From Thomasclavelia sp. (GTDB lineage Bacteria; Bacillota_I; Bacilli_A; Erysipelotrichales; Coprobacillaceae): a stretch of DNA of 64,000 bases. Within the stretch, counting starts at the first letter, position 1, and each line of letters starts with the position of its first letter. Position numbers and translations under genes: made by a program. The notes beneath the pieces were generated by a model. It did no database searches, was not told the DNA's origin, and saw nothing but the letters and a program-made list of their open reading frames with translations. Positions 48,019 through 56,994 of this stretch are shown here, in pieces. Location of the stretch: assembly GCA_028749475.1 (NCBI GenBank), contig JAQVWN010000004.1:1-64000 (forward strand), read 5' to 3'.

Positions 48019-49647
48019 ATGAAAACATTAATTACAACACTTAACTCTAAATATATTCATAAATCTTTATCACTTAGATTACTATATGTTGCCTGTAAAG
48101 ATGATCATGATATTGATTTTAAAGAATATACAATTAAAGATGATATTAATAATATAGTTGATGATTTATTAAATCAAAACTTAGATATTATTTGTTTTAG
48201 TATTTATATTTGGAATGTTGATTTAATAAAAGAAATAATAGCTAAAATCAAAAGTATAAAACCAGATACAATAATTATTGTTGGAGGACCAGAAGTAAGC
48301 TATGAAATAGATTACTTCTTAGATAACTATGATATCGATTATATTATGGCTGGCGAAGGAGAAATTGCTTTAAATCAATTACTTACTTCCTTAGAAAACA
48401 ATCAAGAAGTAAATATCAAAGGTGTTAGTAGTAAAGAAAAAAGAAATTATGATTTAATAGATAATGTTGATTTATCATATATTGAGTCTTTAGATTCTCC
48501 ATACTTACTTGAACGAGATCTAAAAGATATGGGTAATCGAGTATTATATTTTGAAACTAGTCGAGGATGTCCATATCAATGTCAATACTGTTTATCTTCA
48601 CTTGAAAAAGGGCTTAGATTCTTTAGCCTTGATTATTTAACTAATCAACTAAAACTAATTCTTCAAACTAACGTTAAAACTATAAAATTATTAGATCGTA
48701 GTTTTAACGCTAATACTAATCATGCTTTAAGTATTTTAGAATTTATCTTTAATAACTATAAAGAAGGAGTTCAGTTTCAATTTGAAATAAATGGTGATGT
48801 ATTAGATCAAAGAATAATTGATTATATCAATGATAACGCTCCAGAAGGATTACTTAGATTTGAAATAGGTATTCAATCAACTTATGAACCTACTAATAAA
48901 ATAGTTAAAAGATATCAAGATTTTGATCGTTTATGCAATGTTATAAAACAACTTCAAGCTAATCACAAAATAGACTTTCATTTAGATTTAATTGCTGGTT
49001 TACCACTTGAAAATCTTCAAAGATTTTCTAAATCATTTGATGATGTTTTTACTTTATATCCTAAAGAACTTCAACTTGGATTTTTAAAGTTACTTCGAGG
49101 TACTAGCCTTAGAAATGATAGTAATAAATATGGTTATAACTTTGAACCTAAAGCTCCTTATGAATTAATTAATAGTGAATATTTATCTAAAGAAGATATT
49201 GAAGCTATCCACTTAGCTGAAGACATGCTTCAAAAATATTGGAACTCAGGTAAGATGCCTATTACAATGAATAAGGTTATTAGAACTAAAGAATCACCTT
49301 TTAATTTCTTTTTAGATTTAGGTAATTATTACGTAGCTAATAATTATAAATTCTTTAAATTTCAAAATGATGAGTTGTTTATGTATTTAGATAATTATTT
49401 AAAGCATGAATATACTAGTGATTTAATAGAAGATTATTTAAGATTATCTAAGGTAAGGCCTAAACGTTGGTGGCCAAAGACCTTAGATAATGATGAACTA
49501 AAAGAAGTAAAACATAATTTAGTAGATAAATATAATTTAAATAAAGAAGATATCTTTAGATATTCTTTTATAGAAAAATTAAATAACTACTATTTAGTAG
49601 CCACATATAAAAATTATCAGGTTCAAATTAATAAATATCCAATATAA
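48019..49647 (+). CDS. B12-binding-domain radical SAM protein (DUF4080 type)
   Basis: The 542-residue protein has an N-terminal Rossmann-like cobalamin-binding domain (LITTLNSKYIHKSLSLRLL...IIIVGGPEVSYE) without the DxHxxG histidine. A radical SAM core follows, with the cluster motif SRGCPYQCQYCLS (about residues 182-194). The C-terminal segment from about residue 370, with the RWWPKT motif, matches the DUF4080 tail. The reaction is unknown; relatives include methylthiotransferase-like and methylase radical enzymes. No Shine-Dalgarno precedes ATG 48019. It is followed by a shared terminator with metH. Confidence 0.85.
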   Translation: MKTLITTLNSKYIHKSLSLRLLYVACKDDHDIDFKEYTIKDDINNIVDDLLNQNLDIICFSIYIWNVDLIKEIIAKIKSIKPDTIIIVGGPEVSYEIDYFLDNYDIDYIMAGEGEIALNQLLTSLENNQEVNIKGVSSKEKRNYDLIDNVDLSYIESLDSPYLLERDLKDMGNRVLYFETSRGCPYQCQYCLSSLEKGLRFFSLDYLTNQLKLILQTNVKTIKLLDRSFNANTNHALSILEFIFNNYKEGVQFQFEINGDVLDQRIIDYINDNAPEGLLRFEIGIQSTYEPTNKIVKRYQDFDRLCNVIKQLQANHKIDFHLDLIAGLPLENLQRFSKSFDDVFTLYPKELQLGFLKLLRGTSLRNDSNKYGYNFEPKAPYELINSEYLSKEDIEAIHLAEDMLQKYWNSGKMPITMNKVIRTKESPFNFFLDLGNYYVANNYKFFKFQNDELFMYLDNYLKHEYTSDLIEDYLRLSKVRPKRWWPKTLDNDELKEVKHNLVDKYNLNKEDIFRYSFIEKLNNYYLVATYKNYQVQINKYPI

Positions 49648-49680
49648 AAGATTAGAAAGTATTTTCTAATCTTTTATTAT
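49646..49680. terminator. Bidirectional terminator between radical SAM gene and metH
   Basis: A perfect 13-bp stem (49646-49658 with 49663-49675) with loop GTAT starts with A and ends with T, so it serves both convergent transcripts. Confidence 0.88.
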
Positions 49681-52017
49681 TTTATTTAAATATTCAACAG
49701 TAGCCATTGCATCTTCTCCATAGAAATCAGCCTGAATTTCATCAGCATACTCTTGAGTTAATACAGCTCCACCAACACATATTGGACACATGTTAGCCTG
49801 TTTTTTAAGAAGGGTAATAGTATCCTTCATAGAGATAACGGTTGTTGTCATTAAAGCAGAGAGCCCTATAGCCTTAGGATGATACTTGTGGTAGGCTTCA
49901 AGAATTATTTCTTTACTAACATCTCGACCTAAATCAATTACTTCATAACCATAGCTTTCTAAAACTACTTTAACGATATTCTTACCAATATCATGAATAT
50001 CACCTTCAACTGTAGCTAAGATAATTGGTCCTTTACTAGCTTTAGTATTTTTGAAGGTGTCTTTGACACATTCAAAAGCTATCTTACTAGTTTCAGCTGC
50101 TTGAATTAATTGAGGTAAGAAGATAATACCTTTTTCGTATTCTTTTCCAACTTCATTTAAGGCTGGAATTAAGGTCTTATTTACAAGAGTTAAACCATCA
50201 ACTTTTTCTAATTCTTTAATTGTGGTTTTCTTTACTTCATCTTTTAATCCTTTTTTGATGATATAAACTAAATCAAATTCCTTTTGATCATCTTTTTTTT
50301 CGATTTGGTTATTACTTTGATGATCAATATATACTTTAGATTCTAAATCATTATTATTTAAAACATTAAAGGCATCAATCATATCCATTAATTCTTTATC
50401 TAAAGGATTAATAATTGGGAGATCTAAACCATAAGATAAAGCCATGGTTAGGAATGTTTTATTAAGTAATGGTCTATTAGGTAATCCAAATGAGACATTA
50501 CTTACTCCCAGGGCCGTATGAACACCTAATTCCTTTACCATTTTTACTGCTTTAATAGTTTCCATAACTTCTTTTTGTTGGGCACTAGCTGTTAGTACTA
50601 AACAGTCAATAATGATATCACTCTTATCAATTCCATAACTTTTAGCATATTCAATGATTTTTTTAGCTACGTTATAACGATCAATTGCTTTAGTAGGGAT
50701 TCCACTTTCATCTAGAGTAAGTCCAATAACTACTCCTCCATATTTTTTGACAATTGGGAAGATTGCATCCATAACTTCTTTTTTACCATTAACTGAATTA
50801 ATTAATGGTTTACCATTATAATATCTAGAAGCTATTTCAATAGCTTCGGGATAAGAAGAATCTATTTGTAAAGGTAAATCAATTACTTCCTGAAGCTTTT
50901 TGATAACCTCTTTCATTACAACAGTTTCATTAGTACCTGGTACTCCAACATTGACATCTAACACATCAGCATTAGCGTCCATTTGTCTAATACCTTCACT
51001 TACAACATAATCATATTTACCAGATTTTAAAGCTTCTTTCATCTTCTTTTTACCAGTTGGATTAAGTCTTTCTCCACATACTAGAACTCGGTTAGAAAAG
51101 ATGGCGCTTTTAACTCCACTAGAGACAATAGTCTTTTTAGGATTGTTTAAAGTTTTAACCTTACTAGGCAAACTATCTTTTAATAATCTAATAAACTCAG
51201 GGGTTGTTCCACAGCACCCACCCACAATACAAACTCCATTATTTACATGAACTAAACTTTCTTTGACAAAAGTTTCTTTGTCCATCTTGTAACATGTTTT
51301 ACCATCAACCATAACTGGTAATCCGGCATTAGGTTGCATAATAACTGGGGTATGGCTATAAGCTAGAATATCATTAATAATTGGAGTTATTTCTTTAGGG
51401 CCTAAAGAACAGTTAATACCTAAAGCATCAACCTTTAGACCTTCTAGGATGTTTACCATACTAATGGGATCACATCCAGATAACGTCCTTTTATTACTTT
51501 CAAATGTCATTGAGACAAAGACTGGTTTGTCACAGTTTTCTTTAATGGCAAGCACAGCCGCTTTAACCTCATAGATATCACTCATTGTTTCGAGAATAAA
51601 AACATCAACTTTATCTTTAGCTATTTCAACTTGATACTTAACACTATCATAAACTTCATCAAAAGTTAAAGTTCCCATTGGTTCCATTAGTTTTCCTACA
51701 GGTCCCATATCATAGGCGATATAACATTCATGATCACTACTTTTTTTAGCTATTAAAGCATTATTTAGAGCAGCTTCAATTACTTCTTTAGAACTATATT
51801 TACTATCTAATTTTAAAGGGTTAGCTCCAAAAGTATTAGTAGAGATAAAATCAGATCCATTATCTAAATATGATTTATGAATATCTATTAATAATTCTGG
51901 TTTTTCAATATTTAAATTTTCTGGTGTTTCCCCCATCTTTAATCCTGCTTGTTGGAGCATGGTTCCCATGGCTCCATCAAATACCAGGATATCTTTATTT
52001 AATCGATCTAATAACAT
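49666..52017 (-). CDS. metH: Cobalamin-dependent methionine synthase lacking the activation domain
   Basis: This enzyme transfers the methyl group of methyl-tetrahydrofolate through B12 to homocysteine. The 783 residues contain three of the four MetH modules. The homocysteine-binding barrel starts FDGAMGTMLQQAGL and has the zinc cysteines in GINCSLG and GGCCGTTPEF. The pterin-binding barrel has LVCGERLNPTGKKKM. The cobalamin domain carries the axial histidine His675 in GDIHDIGKNIV, followed by SALMTTTV. The usual C-terminal SAM-dependent reactivation domain is absent and is encoded by the adjacent gene, whose stop overlaps this start by ten bases. It is the last gene of the met operon. Confidence 0.95.
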   Translation of the reverse strand: MLLDRLNKDILVFDGAMGTMLQQAGLKMGETPENLNIEKPELLIDIHKSYLDNGSDFISTNTFGANPLKLDSKYSSKEVIEAALNNALIAKKSSDHECYIAYDMGPVGKLMEPMGTLTFDEVYDSVKYQVEIAKDKVDVFILETMSDIYEVKAAVLAIKENCDKPVFVSMTFESNKRTLSGCDPISMVNILEGLKVDALGINCSLGPKEITPIINDILAYSHTPVIMQPNAGLPVMVDGKTCYKMDKETFVKESLVHVNNGVCIVGGCCGTTPEFIRLLKDSLPSKVKTLNNPKKTIVSSGVKSAIFSNRVLVCGERLNPTGKKKMKEALKSGKYDYVVSEGIRQMDANADVLDVNVGVPGTNETVVMKEVIKKLQEVIDLPLQIDSSYPEAIEIASRYYNGKPLINSVNGKKEVMDAIFPIVKKYGGVVIGLTLDESGIPTKAIDRYNVAKKIIEYAKSYGIDKSDIIIDCLVLTASAQQKEVMETIKAVKMVKELGVHTALGVSNVSFGLPNRPLLNKTFLTMALSYGLDLPIINPLDKELMDMIDAFNVLNNNDLESKVYIDHQSNNQIEKKDDQKEFDLVYIIKKGLKDEVKKTTIKELEKVDGLTLVNKTLIPALNEVGKEYEKGIIFLPQLIQAAETSKIAFECVKDTFKNTKASKGPIILATVEGDIHDIGKNIVKVVLESYGYEVIDLGRDVSKEIILEAYHKYHPKAIGLSALMTTTVISMKDTITLLKKQANMCPICVGGAVLTQEYADEIQADFYGEDAMATVEYLNKIIKD

Positions 52018-52649
52018 GTTTTACCTGCCTTCCTAAATCTACAATCATGATAGTTTTGACAATTGGTACAAGACTTCTTTACACTATTATCCCCCAAACC
52101 AATAAGACCAATCATTGATTTTTGAGGTAAAAAGATATTTGAATCTTGAATCGTTAATCCAATATGTTTACTTGTATCAAGTAATTTTACTAAATCTTGA
52201 TTTAACTCAATTGGGACTTTTCCATAACCAGGACAAAAACGAAAAGTTCTTTTACCTAGATTTAAACTATCTTCATATTCATCAGCTTTTAATTCTAAAT
52301 AACTACTAGCAATAGCGTCAAATACAATCATATAGGTCATATTACTAATTGATAGTTTCTTAAGATAACGATCAACATCTATTCCTAAAGTATAACCAAC
52401 AACCATTATTTCATTACACTTTTTAAATAATTCTCTAAAATCAGGGTAATCTAAACTAATGTTATTTATTTTTAAATCATTTAAAGCATATTTATTATAA
52501 ATAGATTTAAAACTAGCAATCTCTTCAATTTCACTAATCCCTTTATCTAAATACTTTAAAGTAAGATCATCAATTAACTGACCATTATAACCTAAATACT
52601 TTAAAGCATTATCTTTAAGCCTTTGTATATTCTTTTCTAACATGTTCAA
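52008..52649 (-). CDS. Stand-alone MetH activation-domain protein
   Basis: The 213-residue protein corresponds to the SAM-binding reactivation domain of MetH, with the FRFCPGYGKVPIELN motif (the RxxPGYG SAM contact) about 145 residues in. It presumably re-methylates oxidised B12 on the truncated MetH encoded next to it. The C terminus has an extra cysteine cluster, CTNCQNYHDCRFRKAGKTC, that could bind a metal or an Fe-S cluster. It overlaps metF upstream by up to 35 bases and metH downstream by ten. ATG 52643 is an alternative start two codons later. Confidence 0.88.
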   Translation of the reverse strand: MNMLEKNIQRLKDNALKYLGYNGQLIDDLTLKYLDKGISEIEEIASFKSIYNKYALNDLKINNISLDYPDFRELFKKCNEIMVVGYTLGIDVDRYLKKLSISNMTYMIVFDAIASSYLELKADEYEDSLNLGKRTFRFCPGYGKVPIELNQDLVKLLDTSKHIGLTIQDSNIFLPQKSMIGLIGLGDNSVKKSCTNCQNYHDCRFRKAGKTCY

Positions 52650-53505
52650 TCCTTTTTAAGATATCTTTAGCGATATCAGGTTTATTCATCGTATAAATAT
52701 GAATTCCATCAACATCATTAGTCATTAAATCAATGATTTGATAAGCAGCATAATTCATTCCTATTTCTCTCATAGCTTCGGGATTATCACTAAATCTTTC
52801 AATCATACTAGTAAGGCGATAAGGAATACTACAACCACTAACCTTAGCGATATTCTTTAAACTTTTCGGATTAATGGCAGGCATAATACCAGCTAGAATA
52901 GGAACATCAATTCCCATCTTTCGAGCTTCTCTAACAAAGCGATAATAATAGTCATTGTCAAAGAATATTTGAGTAACTAAATACTTTGCTCCAGCATCAA
53001 CTTTCTTTTTTAAGTTAATTAAATCTTCATGCATGTTTTTGGCATCGGTATGAACTTCTGGATAACAAGCTCCTGAAACACAAAAATCATCAGGATAGTT
53101 TTTAGAAATAAACGCTGTTAAATCACTAGCATAACTAAATTCACGAGGATCATTGCTAGGGTCATAGTCACTTGGAAAGTCGCCACGTAAAGCTAGAATA
53201 TTATTTATATTATTACTTTTTAATTCATCTAAGATTTTAGTAATGTTTTCTTTTGTGCTCCCAATACAACTTAAATGAGCAACGGCTTCAATGTTATAAT
53301 CATTTTTTATTTTACTGACAATATTTACAGTATTATTGATTGTTGATCCCATTGCTCCATAAGTAACAGAAATAAAATCAGGATTTAATGAGGCTAACTC
53401 ATCAATAGTAGTATAGATTTTAGAAATATCTCCTTCATGATTTTTAGGAGGGAATATTTCAAATGAGATAGTTGGTCTTTTTTGGATTAGTTTATTTATT
53501 TTCAT
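52615..53505 (-). CDS. metF: Methylenetetrahydrofolate reductase
   Basis: This flavoprotein makes the methyl-tetrahydrofolate used by MetH. The 296-residue barrel has RPTISFEIFPPKN at the start, SVTYGAMGS, ALRGDFPSD (a flavin and folate contact), TQIFFDNDYYYRFV and PILAGIMPAIN, all family hallmarks. It is the first gene of the minus-strand operon metF / activation protein / metH, which contains a complete methyl-transfer route. AAGGTGAT lies seven bases before the start codon. Confidence 0.95.
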   Translation of the reverse strand: MKINKLIQKRPTISFEIFPPKNHEGDISKIYTTIDELASLNPDFISVTYGAMGSTINNTVNIVSKIKNDYNIEAVAHLSCIGSTKENITKILDELKSNNINNILALRGDFPSDYDPSNDPREFSYASDLTAFISKNYPDDFCVSGACYPEVHTDAKNMHEDLINLKKKVDAGAKYLVTQIFFDNDYYYRFVREARKMGIDVPILAGIMPAINPKSLKNIAKVSGCSIPYRLTSMIERFSDNPEAMREIGMNYAAYQIIDLMTNDVDGIHIYTMNKPDIAKDILKRIEHVRKEYTKA

Positions 53506-53584
53506 ATTATCACCTTCATTTTTTAAATATTATACAAAATAATATGGATATAGAATAATACTATTATTTTACATCTAGTTATAG

Positions 53585-54481
53585 TTAGAATTTATAACGT
53601 TTTAAAGTCTCAATATACTTCTTACTAATCTCACTTAAATAGGTATTTTTTAAAGTAAGATAACCAACAGTAATATCATCTTTAATATCTAAAGGAATAG
53701 CTAATACTTCTGGATCTAATTCTTTAGCGATAATTCCAGTTGAAATAGTATAACCATTTAACCCAATTAATAGATTAAATAAAGTAGCCCGATCACTAAC
53801 TTTAATACTTTTTTTATGATCATAAGTACTAAGTATTTCTTCACTAAAATATAAACTACTATTACTTCCTTGATTAAAAGATAAGAATGGATATTCTTTT
53901 AAGTCTTCAATATTTATTAACTTTGATTTAGCTAAAGGATGATATTTAGAGATAAAGACATGGGGTTTAGCCACAAACAACGGATGAAATTCTAAGTTAT
54001 TATCAGTAAAGATTTTATTTAAAGCTTTATTATTTTCTTTACTAAGATAAAGAATCCCTAGATTAGAATGCATATTTTTTACATCATCTATTATTTGACT
54101 AGTTTGAACTTCATTAATACTAAAATCATATTTTTCATAACCATATTCTTTAACTAATTCTATAAAGGTATCTACCACAAAAGAATAATGTTGAGCACTT
54201 AAAGTAAATCGTTGTTTTTCTTTTTTGGTATTAGTAAAGGTATTAGTAATATTTTCCATTGTTTCTAAGGCTTGCCTTGCATAGCCAACTAATTCGTTTC
54301 CTTTATCAGTTAAAGTAACTCCTTTATTATTCCTTGTAAAGATTTTAATCTTTAATTCATTTTCTAATTCTTTGATCGCATTACTAAGAGTTGGTTGCGA
54401 GATAAATAAAGCTTTACTAGCTGCATTTAAAGAACCACACTCACTAATTGTAATTAAATATTTTAATTGTTGGTAAGTCAT
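53585..54481 (-). CDS. LysR-family transcriptional regulator upstream of metF
   Basis: The 298-residue regulator begins MTYQQLKYLITISECGSLNAASKALFISQP, a standard LysR winged helix, followed by a periplasmic-binding-like effector domain. I start at ATG 54481 because GGAGGTG lies just upstream; the longer frame from 54577 adds an AT-encoded non-protein-like stretch. It reads in the same direction as metF and ends 79 bases before it. LysR proteins such as MetR and CmbR control methionine and cysteine genes in Firmicutes, so control of the metF operon is plausible but inferred from position. Confidence 0.88.
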   Translation of the reverse strand: MTYQQLKYLITISECGSLNAASKALFISQPTLSNAIKELENELKIKIFTRNNKGVTLTDKGNELVGYARQALETMENITNTFTNTKKEKQRFTLSAQHYSFVVDTFIELVKEYGYEKYDFSINEVQTSQIIDDVKNMHSNLGILYLSKENNKALNKIFTDNNLEFHPLFVAKPHVFISKYHPLAKSKLINIEDLKEYPFLSFNQGSNSSLYFSEEILSTYDHKKSIKVSDRATLFNLLIGLNGYTISTGIIAKELDPEVLAIPLDIKDDITVGYLTLKNTYLSEISKKYIETLKRYKF

Positions 54482-54596
54482 ATTAACACCTCCGTTACTA
54501 TTATAAATAATAGTTATATTATTATCTATATTATAATAATAATTTATATATAAAAATAAAAAAGAAATCCCATACAATGTATTAAATAATATAAAA

Positions 54597-54605
54597 TGAT
54601 ATAAT
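54597..54605 (+). promoter_or_regulatory. Extended -10 promoter of the phasin-ubiB operon
   Basis: TGATATAAT (54597-54605) fits the extended -10 consensus. The rest of the 173-base divergent region (54482-54654) is extremely AT-rich with several overlapping TATAAT-like words on both strands. Confidence 0.5.
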
Positions 54606-54654
54606 AATAATATGATAATTCATTACCAAACTAATATATAAGGAGGAATTTAAA

Positions 54655-54936
54655 ATGTTAGATGATTTAAGTGAAGATTTAAAGAAAATACTTTTAGTTG
54701 GAATTGGAGCAGCAGCCGTTACTGTGGATAAAAGTAAGGATGTTATCGATGAATTAGTTAAAAAAGGTAACTTAACTGTGGAAGCTGGAAAACAACTTAA
54801 TGAAGAATTAAAACATAATAAAGATGTTCAACATGTTGAAAACATTAAAAGTGATTTATCAAAATTATCTAAGGAAGATTTAAAAGCCATTAAAGATGCG
54901 ATTGCATCATTAGAGGATGAATCTACAAGTGAATAG
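54655..54936 (+). CDS. Phasin-like coiled-coil protein
   Basis: The 93-residue acidic protein has a short hydrophobic stretch (ILLVGIGAAAVTVDKSKDV) followed by helical VIDELVKKGNLTVEAGKQLNEELK and a coiled tail. This is the pattern of the small phasin-like proteins often encoded next to AarF/UbiB kinases. No polyhydroxyalkanoate genes are present here, so a granule role should not be assumed. GGAGG precedes ATG 54655. It overlaps the start of the UbiB gene, so the two are coupled. Confidence 0.75.
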   Translation: MLDDLSEDLKKILLVGIGAAAVTVDKSKDVIDELVKKGNLTVEAGKQLNEELKHNKDVQHVENIKSDLSKLSKEDLKAIKDAIASLEDESTSE

Positions 54937-56509
54937 TTTGTCAGATCGAAAAAGATTTGCTCAAATAGTATCAATTCTAAGAAAGCATCAATTATCTAAA
55001 GGTGTAGATCCTATAAAACTTCGAGAAATACTAGAAGACTTAGGACCAACATTCATTAAAATAGGACAAATCATGTCTTCTAGAGAAGACATATTTAGTG
55101 AAAGATATTGTAAAGAATTAGTTAAACTGCGAGATGAAGTAGCCCCGATTAGTTATGAAACTATTTATCAAGTTTTAACTAATGAGTTCAAACAAGATCC
55201 AAAAGAAGTATTTAGTTCAATAAAAAAAGAACCTTTAGGTAGTGCTTCGATTGCTCAGGTTCATCAAGCGACTTTAAAAAATGGTGATGAAGTTGTAATT
55301 AAAATTCAACGTCCCAATATCTATGAAATGATGAAAAGAGATATTTCTCTAATTAGAAGAGCTAGTAAACTTTTAAAACTAAGTAAAATGCTAGGAGATG
55401 TTGTTGATATTAATGCCATCTTAGATGAATTTTGGAATGCTGCTAAAGAGGAAATGGATTTCAATATTGAAGCTCTTTCAACTATTCAATTTAGTAAAAC
55501 ATATCAAGATGTTAATTATTTAAAAATCCCTAAAATTTATCAAGAATATACCAGTTCTAAGGTATTAGTAATGGAATATATTGGTGGATTTGATGTTGAT
55601 GATAAAGAAGGATTAAATAAAGCAGGATATGATTTAAAAGAAATAGCTGATAAGTTAGCGGAGAATTATATTACGCAAATATTGGATGATGGCTTTTTCC
55701 ATGCTGATCCCCATTGTGGAAATATTAAAATCTTAGATGGGAAAATCTGTTGGATTGATTTTGGAATGATGGGAACTTTAGGTAAACATGATAAAGATAT
55801 TTTAAGCAATGCAACGATAGCTCTTTTAAATAATAATGTCAGTGATCTATGCGATTGTATTCTTCAACTAGGAATTCATGATAATGATTTAATCTATCCG
55901 CAATTTCTAAATGATATGGAAGGATTTGTAAGTTCCTATTTAAAAGAAGATCTCTTAGATATTGATTTACCATTATTACTACAAGATATCTTTAATATTT
56001 GTCATAAGCATCGTATTCAAATGCCTAAGAGTGTTACGATGTTAGCTAGAGGACTGGTGAGTATTGAAAGTACGCTAAGGTTATTAAATCCTCAAACAAA
56101 TGTCTTAAGTATTATTTATAGGCATATCATGTCTAAATCAAAGTTTGATTTAGAAAAAGAAGTTAAAAAAACTGGCAAACAAATATATGATGCCAGCAAT
56201 AACTTATTATCAGTTCCTAATCATACAAATGATATTTTAAAGATGTTAAAAAGAGGACAGTTTAAAATTAATCTTGATTTAATGGATAGTAAAGAACCTT
56301 TACATCAATTAGATAAAATGATTAATCGTCTAATTGTAGTAATCTTTGCGGCTGCTTTACTAGTTGGTTCTAGTTTAATCTGTACAACTGATATGGAACC
56401 TAAAATCTTTTCAATTCCCGCAATTGGTTTTATTGGTTATATTGCAGCTATTATCATGGGAATATGGTTATTCTTAAAGATGTTAAGTATTCATAATCAA
56501 GATAAGTAA
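54929..56509 (+). CDS. ABC1/AarF/UbiB family atypical kinase
   Basis: The 526-residue protein has the family's KxGQ motif (GPTFIKIGQIMSSRED), the alanine-rich nucleotide loop PLGSASIAQVHQATL, an invariant lysine in VVIKIQRP, the catalytic loop HADPHCGNIKI and the metal motif IDFGMMG. Two transmembrane helices lie at the C terminus (LIVVIFAAALLVGSSLI and FIGYIAAIIMGIWLFL). Relatives support isoprenoid-quinone or other lipid metabolism with ATPase activity. GTG 54929 has GAGGA at a proper distance; ATG 54917 would sit on that site. No quinone biosynthesis genes are visible nearby. Confidence 0.87.
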   Translation: MNSLSDRKRFAQIVSILRKHQLSKGVDPIKLREILEDLGPTFIKIGQIMSSREDIFSERYCKELVKLRDEVAPISYETIYQVLTNEFKQDPKEVFSSIKKEPLGSASIAQVHQATLKNGDEVVIKIQRPNIYEMMKRDISLIRRASKLLKLSKMLGDVVDINAILDEFWNAAKEEMDFNIEALSTIQFSKTYQDVNYLKIPKIYQEYTSSKVLVMEYIGGFDVDDKEGLNKAGYDLKEIADKLAENYITQILDDGFFHADPHCGNIKILDGKICWIDFGMMGTLGKHDKDILSNATIALLNNNVSDLCDCILQLGIHDNDLIYPQFLNDMEGFVSSYLKEDLLDIDLPLLLQDIFNICHKHRIQMPKSVTMLARGLVSIESTLRLLNPQTNVLSIIYRHIMSKSKFDLEKEVKKTGKQIYDASNNLLSVPNHTNDILKMLKRGQFKINLDLMDSKEPLHQLDKMINRLIVVIFAAALLVGSSLICTTDMEPKIFSIPAIGFIGYIAAIIMGIWLFLKMLSIHNQDK

Positions 56510-56538
56510 GAAATATATATTATTTCTTACTTTTTTAA
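56504..56538 (+). terminator. Intrinsic terminator after ubiB-like gene
   Basis: AAGTAAGAAATA (56504-56515) pairs with TATTTCTTACTT (56521-56532), followed by T residues. The stem includes the stop codon. Confidence 0.85.
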
Positions 56539-56577
56539 TTTAATATTATAATGTAGTAGTAAATAAGGAGAAATAAT

Positions 56578-56994
56578 ATGATAGTAGAAAGAGAATTTGA
56601 TGGAAGTAAGGAAGATGTATTTAAAGTTATTACGAAAGCCATAATTGAAGATGTCAAAATATGTACTGATAAAGATCTTAAAGAAAAAGATATTAAAGTA
56701 GGTTTTAGTTATTCCAAATATCTTGGTGGTAAAAAAGGTAGTAAAGCTAAAGCAACAATTAAAAAATATACTAAACCAACTGATTACGAACTAAAAGTTA
56801 AAAGTGATAATGGTACTACAACAATATCTTATAAACTATTAAACCAAGATAATGCAACTAAACTAATCTATGAAGAAACATTTAAAACAAAAGATGGTAA
56901 AGAAGTTAATAGTTTCTTTCATAATAGATCAATTAAAAAAAGAATGAATAAATACTTTGATGATATTGAGGCATTTATTACTGATAAAGATTAA
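56578..56994 (+). CDS. DUF3284-like small protein (SRPBCC-type fold likely)
   Basis: The 138-residue cytosolic protein has the layout of DUF3284: an N-terminal EREFDGSKEDVFKVITKAII, a central basic strand pair SKAKATIKKYTKPTDYELKV, then TTISYKLLNQDNATKLIYEE and a C-terminal basic helix (FFHNRSIKKRMNKYFDDIEA). Family assignment is from memory. A helix-grip (START-like) fold with a hydrophobic pocket is plausible; the ligand is unknown. AAGGAG precedes ATG 56578. Its stop shares the palindrome TTAA with the stop of the convergent minus-strand gene. Confidence 0.65.
   Translation: MIVEREFDGSKEDVFKVITKAIIEDVKICTDKDLKEKDIKVGFSYSKYLGGKKGSKAKATIKKYTKPTDYELKVKSDNGTTTISYKLLNQDNATKLIYEETFKTKDGKEVNSFFHNRSIKKRMNKYFDDIEAFITDKD

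Noticed and set aside
53506-53584. SAM riboswitch or methionine T-box before metF
   Set aside because: Only 79 bases separate the LysR stop from metF, too short for either element, and no T-box core or terminator pair is seen.
54655-54936. Phasin-like protein as evidence for polyhydroxyalkanoate granules
   Set aside because: No PHA synthase or depolymerase in the window, and small phasin-like proteins commonly accompany UbiB kinases in organisms without PHA.
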